From Topomyia yanbarensis (taxonomy: Eukaryota; Arthropoda; Insecta; Diptera; Culicidae): a stretch of 64,000 nucleotides of DNA. The notes under the pieces were generated by a model. It did not search any database, was not told the origin of the DNA, and saw only the letters and a list, made by a program, of their open reading frames with translations. The stretch is taken from positions 198,386,676 to 198,450,675 of the forward strand of contig NC_080671.1 in assembly GCF_030247195.1 (NCBI RefSeq), in the 5' to 3' direction. The position numbers and the translations under genes were made by a program. This document shows positions 58,492 through 64,000 of this stretch, piece by piece (position 1 is the stretch's first letter; each line of letters begins with the position of its first letter).

Positions 58492-58741
58492 CTGCCCATA
58501 TATGCATAAGAGTCCCATATTGAAAAACAGCAAGCCGAGAAAAATGCTGTTCAAGATTTATATTTTTCATTGTGCCTTATGGATGGGACAACCATGTTTT
58601 GGTATTTTTTTTCGATATTTTCTGAACAAACCTGGTAATCTTATTTGTGCATTATGATTCAGTGGTGATGCAGAATACAATCCAACAGATATCTCATTTT
58701 CGACAAAAATCCATATGGGACTCTTATGCTCATATGGGCAG
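58492..58741. mobile_element. 250-bp MITE with 4-bp TSD
   Basis: Ends CTGCCCATATATGCATAAGA and the complement of the right end (TCTTATGCTCATATGGGCAG) are inverted repeats. TTTA flanks both sides (58488-58491, 58742-58745). Confidence 0.85.
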
Positions 58742-59539
58742 TTTAGGTCCGATTCAAAATGTGTCTAAGCATCCGCAACTGAAATTCCGATTAAAGCGGA
58801 CGTTTGAAACACGTTTGATAAACGTGGTGCAGTAATCGATTAAATGCAATTGGAGTGCAACTGTAAAACACATGTAGCAAATAGGAGGATGCACCTCCTA
58901 CATTATGGCTGATATGAAGTGTGTCCAGCGGCAGGCAGCGAATTCTTTTGTTGAAAAGCTGCAAAAGTCTTTTATGTTTCAGCTAAATAAAGAAGGTGTT
59001 ATTCATATAATATAAGGCATTCTGCTGCGTTTGATCAAACGTAGTCGATTTTCGAAGATTTTGTTTGCTTATGAGAAAAATTTCTCGTCTGCGCAATTTG
59101 TTATCTCCCACAAAGATCGTGTTTACCTCACTGAGCGTACTTACGACAATTCGAGCATTTGGTTAGATATCAGGTGGCAATATCCAGCACAAGTAATAGT
59201 ATGGGTACCAACGGTGTTCTATTTTTACTGAGTACTATAAAAACTAATACTGAAAAAACCACTTGATTTATTTTGCAGTTCAACAATTCTGATAGACCTT
59301 TTTGAAGATGTTTTCAATTGACTTTATAACATTCAGTGCAATATAAACAATAAAATAGGAATGATCCAGATTGGGATATCCAGAACTTTGACGGAAAATA
59401 ATTTTTCGTGGACAATGTTGCTTTTAATTTAAAAGATCAAAAATTAAATGTTTATTTAGTTCAAAATGCAAAATGTATGAAAATAATCAAAAATTCAGAA
59501 TCAATTCCCTTTTATTCGGTATGACTACCTTTTACTTTG

Positions 59540-60390
59540 ACTATAGTCTTGCGACGGACAAACACGAATCGCAAGCTGCTCGAATATCACTTGCCGGTAT
59601 TTTGGCCCATTCTCTGACAATGGTTTTCTTCAATGTCTCGAGCCTAGCGTATTTTTAACTTTGGAGTTTTGGGCCTTACTTTCCAAAATGGCCCAGAGAA
59701 AATAATCCACTACATTCCCGCCTGGTGAATATGAAAGTTACTGTGTGGTCGAAATGAAGTTCGGAACGTTGGTTTTCAGCCATTCTTCGTTCACTTGTGC
59801 TTTGTGATATGGTGCCGAGTCTTGTTATAACGACCATGGTCTGCGACCGAAATGTTTGTCTGTCCACTGCTTCAAAACAACCTGTGAAACACTTTCCCGA
59901 TAATGTCACATTTTCTTTGACGCCAGGATCGATGAAAACGATTGGAGAGCGCCTATCTGTGGTTACAGTGGCCCAAACCATTATTTGTGGCGGGTGCTGC
60001 CTCTTGGTGGTAAACCAATGACAAATTCTCATATGAATAGTGGGCCAAGTAAACCCTATCGTTTTGAGAGTTTACTAAACTTGCTCAATTTGGAATTTGT
60101 TTTCTTCCGGAAAAATTCGGAATTTGACCGCTTTCGTTCAAGCAAGCTCAAGTGTAACTTGTTGCTGTTTCGGTGTGAGATAACGGATCTTTTGGAACTT
60201 GTAAGGCTTGATGTTGAGCTTATTTTCCAATTATGCATCGGATGCTGCCGTCGAATATTTTCAGTTCTTTCGACATTTGATTGGCACTTTGTCGTGGATT
60301 TCGCTCAAGTCGCTGCTTCACTACCGAACTATCTCACGTGATGGCTTTTGTAGTCCACCTCCATGGCGTTTTGCGATGCTACTAGTATTA
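59540..60390 (-). pseudogene. Tc1/mariner-superfamily transposase, degenerate
   Basis: On the minus strand, HPPQIMVWATVTTDRRSPIV (about 59990-59930) is the conserved block after the first catalytic D. QDSAPYHKAQVNEEWL in a shifted frame (about 59825-59780) is the second D motif. LKKTIVREWAKIP (about 59640-59600) belongs to the C-terminal helical region. The N-terminal helix-turn-helix region up to 60390 is badly decayed. The frame is broken in several places. Confidence 0.75.
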
Positions 60391-60399
60391 TTATAACGA

Positions 60400-60483
60400 G
60401 TTATATGCGCTATACGCATAACTGACCCATAAGCTATGGGATTCCCCATACACATGGGACAATTATGCGTAGAGCGGCAGTTA
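60400..60483. mobile_element. Mini-MITE hairpin (copy 2)
   Basis: Related to the 77-bp element at 44589: both contain tatgggattccc..atacacatgggacaattatgc in the same order. The ends are less clear here. Confidence 0.6.
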
Positions 60484-61454
60484 TGGTACAATAAACAAAA
60501 ACTTTTGTAACATTAAGGTGTTTGAGCTCACGAAAAATCGCTGGTAGTGATTATTCAGCGGTCAGACTATTTTTTAAAAATTCCATCGCTAAACACTTTT
60601 TTGCGTTCACTTTTGGTAAAATGCTTTTGTACTCTTGTAAAAAGTACTATAAACTGCCATTCAGCAAATTTATAGACAGCTGATGCCAGTGAGGCAGCTG
60701 AGCGAACAGCTTGGTTACACTTCGAGTGCCGCACCCTGTAACATATGTAAGTCGTTTCAACTACGGCGAGTCAAACTCGGGGAGATAGGAGTGATGGTCC
60801 GAGCAGCGAATCAAGAACCTGCCGGAAGGGGGGGGGGGGGAGGGTTGAAAGGTGCTGTAAAGAGTTTGTGCCTAGACGGACATGGCCGTCCTTATTAATG
60901 ACCGTAGGGCGATCGAGATTTGTGAGGTTTCACACGTGAGGCTTGAGGGAGGGTGTTTGAGGACCATTCGGGGTCTAATTCGTATTTTTGATGCCAGATG
61001 TCGTGTGCGTGGGGCGTCGGGCGCCGCGGCCGTTTCGTTTTTTTGTGTTTGGGCTTTTTGGAGCTTGGATCATGGCTATGGAGGTGCAACAATTGTTTTT
61101 TTGCTCGGCAAGTGTGCAGTTTTGGATGTTGTGATACCGGCGCAAACTTTTCTCGGAGATTTCCTGATTTCTGGATGAGCTAATTTCATGGGAGTTCATT
61201 TGGCACGGACGTGCGTATTACATTTCTGGTGGTTTCTCGTGGGTGGGTATTTCTTGACAATGATTGCGGATCACGTGCGTCTGGAAGCCCCAAATCTCGG
61301 TGTATACCTTCAATTGCACCACCCTAAAAATAATAAATAAAAAATTAAATTTTAAAATCTCGGTCGCGTGAACATACTATATGTTCGCGCGATCATGAAT
61401 CGGTCGCGTCCGGAAGTTCCTAGATGTCTAGGTCCATGCCTTTAATTGGATCAA
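60484..61454. other. Unassigned, with a G-run and CG-rich patch
   Basis: A run of 13 G (60828-60840) and a CG-rich stretch (60995-61035) are the only notable features. Frames here are not recognisable. Confidence 0.4.
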
Positions 61455-61610
61455 TAAAAAGATGGGTGGGTAATGTCTGCGACATAACCGGAGAGATGTA
61501 GAATACATAAGGAACACGTTCTTCAAATATGTTGATACTCATTAGGATTTTCGGACAAAAGCTGATTTGGGCGAGGAATATTTCAAATTATTCTTTACAA
61601 AAATGATGGT

Positions 61611-61626
61611 GGTCCTGAAAAGGACC
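61611..61626 (-). terminator. Histone mRNA 3' stem-loop (unit 1)
   Basis: The minus strand reads GGTCCTTTTCAGGACC, a perfect 6-bp stem with a TTTC loop, matching the metazoan histone 3' processing hairpin. A purine-rich aaagaa lies about 22 bases downstream, where the U7-binding element would be. Confidence 0.8.
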
Positions 61627-62074
61627 GGTTTTGTTGGCGTTGTTGGCCTTGGTGAGGGAGATGGCTAACGATGAAATTAATTGTTAGCATGAGGAAGTCG
61701 CGTAGTACTGGTCAATGGAAGAACAGATAATAATTGATTCCTGAAAATCAATTTTTCTTTATTCATGTAAATTATACATACTTACAAATCTAACAGAAGA
61801 TTCCTGATCATATTTCTGGATCATTAGTGCGAACATTGTGTAATTTGGTTAAGTACAATGAAAGTTACAAACTTTCCAAACTCGACCTTCTGTTCATTCA
61901 GAAATATTGAAATGGGGTGTCGTGGTCACAATAAAAAAAGATGGGTGGGTAATGTCTGTCACATAACCGGAGCGTCGTGATTTCAATTCGAGACGTTAAT
62001 TTAAATCTAATAATATTCAACAGAATCACGTTTGAATGGGAAATTTTCAAATAATTCTCTATGGTAATAATGGT

Positions 62075-62090
62075 GGTTCTGAAAAGAACC
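62075..62090 (-). terminator. Histone mRNA 3' stem-loop (unit 2)
   Basis: The minus strand reads GGTTCTTTTCAGAACC, again a perfect 6-bp stem. It follows the decayed H3 coding remnant. Confidence 0.82.
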
Positions 62091-62099
62091 TTTGGTATC

Positions 62100-62296
62100 G
62101 GCGTTGGTGTTGATGGTGATGCGCTGGATCGTTGGATATTTTTGGCATGATAGTTACGTGCCTGGCGAACTGTTTTGTAGCCTCGAACAAAACGACAAGA
62201 CTGGCTTCTTCGGGTACCATTACGGCTGAACTTTATAAGCTTAGCTCGACTTTGAAATCCTGCACAATCTCACGAATCAGACACTGGTAGGGCCAT
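62100..62296 (-). pseudogene. Histone H3 remnant 1 (C-terminal half)
   Basis: The minus strand reads REIVQDFKVEL, then SSAVMVPEEASLVVLFEAT and then HVTIMPKI. This corresponds to H3 helices alpha-1 to alpha-3 (around residues 86-125), with a premature TAA before SSAV. The tail after VTIMPK is scrambled. A histone stem-loop follows at 62090-62075. It is clearly related to canonical H3, because copy 2 keeps N-tail residues. It cannot encode a working histone. Confidence 0.85.
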
Positions 62297-62300
62297 TTTG

Positions 62301-62620
62301 TTTGCTACTAGCACGGAGCTGCACAAAAAATCATTTAATGCAGTTAGTTCACGGGGGCTGCCAAAAAGCTTGAATAGAAGCATGCGACTTCAACGTTTCT
62401 CTTAAACGCATGCAACAACACATTCGTTTTGGTAATACTGATAATAACAGTAGAAAGGAATGGAAAAGCAGTGCACGAAACGAGCGAGAGGATAATTTAA
62501 ATTTTTGTTCCGTGTGCAAGCTACTTCTTTCCACCCAACGTATTATGTTGCTTGTTGAAAATTTGTTACACACCTTAAAATAAAAGTTTCAGTTTAACTC
62601 TCACTAGAACACAATTGATT
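62301..62620. repeat. Spacer repeated between histone units
   Basis: The blocks tttgctactagca.ggagctgcac, ggctgccaaaaag.t.gaata.aagcatgcgact and gaaaggaatggaaaagcagtgcacgaa occur both here and at 63275-63560. The tandem duplication therefore includes non-coding spacer as well as H3 sequence. Confidence 0.8.
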
Positions 62621-62636
62621 GGTCCTGAAAAGAACC
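62621..62636 (-). terminator. Histone mRNA 3' stem-loop (unit 3)
   Basis: The minus strand reads GGTTCTTTTCAGGACC (one G-U type pair). It lies just downstream of an H3 remnant. Confidence 0.78.
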
Positions 62637-62667
62637 GTTGCTTTTATTGTAATTTACGCCCACTCCC

Positions 62668-62945
62668 ACAAACCGACCAAGTAGGCATCACTGGCTTCAT
62701 TACGGCTGAGTTTTGTAAGCGTAGCTCGACTTTGAAGTAATACACAACCTTACGAACCAGACGCTGGAATGTTAGCCAGCGGATTAGTTGCTCCGTTGCC
62801 CTTTAGTTGGGGCGAAATACTAGCATGGCGACAGTTCCTGATCGGTAGTTGGTTGCGATGGGCCACCAGTAGCTGGGGCACTTTTGCGGACCGTCATCAT
62901 CGCCAACTGCTTTCCTCCGGTGGACTGGCTGCTTGCTAGTGCTTG
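62668..62945 (-). pseudogene. Histone H3 remnant 2 (N-tail to core)
   Basis: The minus strand shows the N-tail in pieces (STGGK, QLA, RKSAPATGG), then YR.GTVA, then FQRLVR, VELRLQ and AYLVGL, in H3 order but with several indels. The C-terminal end is deleted between AYLVGL and the stem-loop. Upstream (63000-62985) a TATATGAA sequence sits about where a histone TATA box would be, suggesting a DNA-level copy with its promoter rather than a retrocopy. Confidence 0.82.
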
Positions 62946-63687
62946 AACGAATACGAATGATGAGAAAAACCGACCGACCAATATTCATATATGAAAACAC
63001 GAGAAAGCACTACTATCGCTCTCCCGCTCGTTTTCGTGCCATTCCTGTGCCTTTCCTTTCCGTTCGGCTACCAATACTAGCATAACCAAAACAAATATTC
63101 TGTCTTTCCATCGCCTTCAATCTAGTGGCCAGTGCTAGCAAACTTGCATGTTCAGTTTTTCAATAACAACATTCCAACAATATTTTCAAAGAATGTTGCA
63201 GATTTGAAAAGAAGGAAGGAGAAGATTTTCACAAATTTAAATTCTTTTGTTTTATTTGTTAGCGCTGATAAAGGCTATTTAGTTTGCTACTAGCAAGGAG
63301 CTGCACAAACAAATCGATTTATGCAGTTAATCAACGGAGGCTGCCAAAAAGTTCGAATAAAAGCATGCGACTAGTGTACTTTGCATGTTCTATATTTTAT
63401 CAATACTAGAGAGGATCAATAAAATAATTCAAATTGTTATAGCGACATGCAATTGTGGCAACACTGGCCATGAGATGGTGGTGGAACACGCACATTCGTT
63501 TTAGTTATGATGGTAGTAGCAGCAGAAAGGAATGGAAAAGCAGTGCACGAAAACGAGCGAGAGGATAATTTTAATTCTCTTTCTTTCTTTCCACACATCG
63601 TATTTCTTATATTGCTTTCTGAAAATTATTTGTTATACACCATAAAATGTAAATTTCAGTTTAACTCTTATTAGAACACAATTAATT

Positions 63688-63703
63688 GGTCCTGTAAAGA
63701 ACC
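63688..63703 (-). terminator. Histone mRNA 3' stem-loop (unit 4), loop mutated
   Basis: The minus strand reads GGTTCTTTACAGGACC. The loop is changed from TTTC to TTAC-like, so processing would probably be impaired. Confidence 0.72.
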
Positions 63704-63744
63704 GTTTATTGTTTTATTGCGGGAACATAATTCAGACGCACTCC

Positions 63745-64000
63745 CCGCGGACACGGTGAGCTAGAAAGCACTATTTTGCATTCTCGAACAAACCGACCAA
63801 GTAGGCATCGTTGGCTTCTCGGGGCATCATTACGACTGAGCTTTGTAAGCGTAGCTCGACTTTGCAGTCCTGCACAATCTCACGACCCAGACGCTGGAAC
63901 GATAGCCTACTCTGTTGCCCTTTAGTTGGGGCGAAATTCTTGCAGGGCGACAGTTCCGATGAGTCACCAGTAGCTGGGGCACTTTTTCCGTCCGTCGCTA
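63745..64000 (-). pseudogene. Histone H3 remnant 3 (runs to the window edge)
   Basis: The minus strand from 64000 reads [15 protein letters not shown], then [20 protein letters not shown], then [12 protein letters not shown] and a stop near 63770. The K-S-A-P-A-T-G, F-Q-R-L and A-Y-L-V-G-L-F-E blocks are canonical H3. Indels and stops break it. The start of the copy is beyond the window. Confidence 0.82.

Larger units (their letters stand above)
61455..62300 (-). repeat. Histone-derived tandem units
   Basis: The 38-base motif gatgggtgggtaatgtctg(c/t).acataaccgga occurs at 61455-61492 and 61931-61972. In each case it is followed by a ttcaaat(t/a)attct block and then a histone-type 3' stem-loop on the minus strand (61611-61626; 62075-62090). 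This defines units of about 470 bases. Confidence 0.7.
56422..64000 (+). other. Profilin intron 2, partial
   Basis: The intron starts at the gtgagt donor after exon 2, with no profilin acceptor or exon 3 before the window ends. It contains a 1.0-kb TIR element, a 250-bp MITE, a mariner-type fossil and the histone H3-derived cluster. Confidence 0.8.

Noticed and set aside
60828..60840. G-run as a G-quadruplex regulatory element
   Set aside because: It is a single uninterrupted homopolymer, with no conserved context and likely length error.
56430..64000. Profilin exon 3 within the window
   Set aside because: No frame in this stretch resembles the expected C-terminal sequence (IYEDP..., ending CGY), so the exon must lie beyond 64000.

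Overview
The window looks like a piece of a mosquito genome, most probably a culicine such as Aedes. It is A+T-rich, intron-rich and packed with transposable elements of insect type: a Ty3/Gypsy element, a BEL/Pao remnant, R1-like, I-like and RTE-like LINEs, Tc1/mariner remnants, tRNA-derived SINEs, and many TIR elements with 8-bp (hAT-type), 4-bp or TA target-site duplications (TSDs). The only recognisable single-copy host gene is profilin (chickadee orthologue). It lies on the + strand, with the start exon at 24720-24830 and the second coding exon at 56250-56421. The two are separated by a 31.4-kb intron. The last coding exon (about 32 codons) is not in the window, so the second intron exceeds 7.5 kb.

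Layout. 1-2345: 5' half of an R1-like LINE on the minus strand, cut by the window edge. 2345-4737: minus-strand BEL/Pao gag-protease remnant with a candidate short LTR. 5930-6870: degenerate mariner-type transposase. 7601-18050: an LTR retrotransposon with two apparently identical 236-bp LTRs, PBS and polypurine tract. Its gag-pol is frameshifted, carries an intron-like interruption and has a tandemly duplicated RT-thumb/RNase H segment. About 4 kb of fold-back and hAT-type elements lie between pol and the 3' LTR. 18050-24400: unassigned sequence, an RT fragment, several TIR elements, and a SINE split by an hAT-type element.

The profilin promoter and 5' UTR probably lie at about 24.4-24.72 kb. 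Intron 1 (24831-56249) holds an ORF1-only PHD-finger retroposon (about 29.0-30.2 kb), two oppositely oriented arrays of a TTCCCGGAA palindrome (32.9 and 41.2 kb) and a near-complete I-like LINE with an 11-12-bp TSD (35043-40958). It also holds several TIR elements, a second R1-like LINE fragment (47780-50890) and a large fold-back element (51346-52232). Intron 2 holds two TIR elements, a mariner-type transposase fossil and, at 61.4-64 kb, a tandem cluster of decayed histone H3 copies. Each H3 unit is antisense to profilin and still has a recognisable histone 3' stem-loop.

Nothing here forms an operon or a pathway. The window is one cytoskeletal gene whose introns have been expanded by transposon insertion. 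The most unusual items are the histone H3 stem-loop cluster, the intron-like segment and RNase H duplication in the LTR element, the STAT-like palindrome arrays and the ORF1-only retroposon. All family assignments come from reading motifs by eye. No database search was run.
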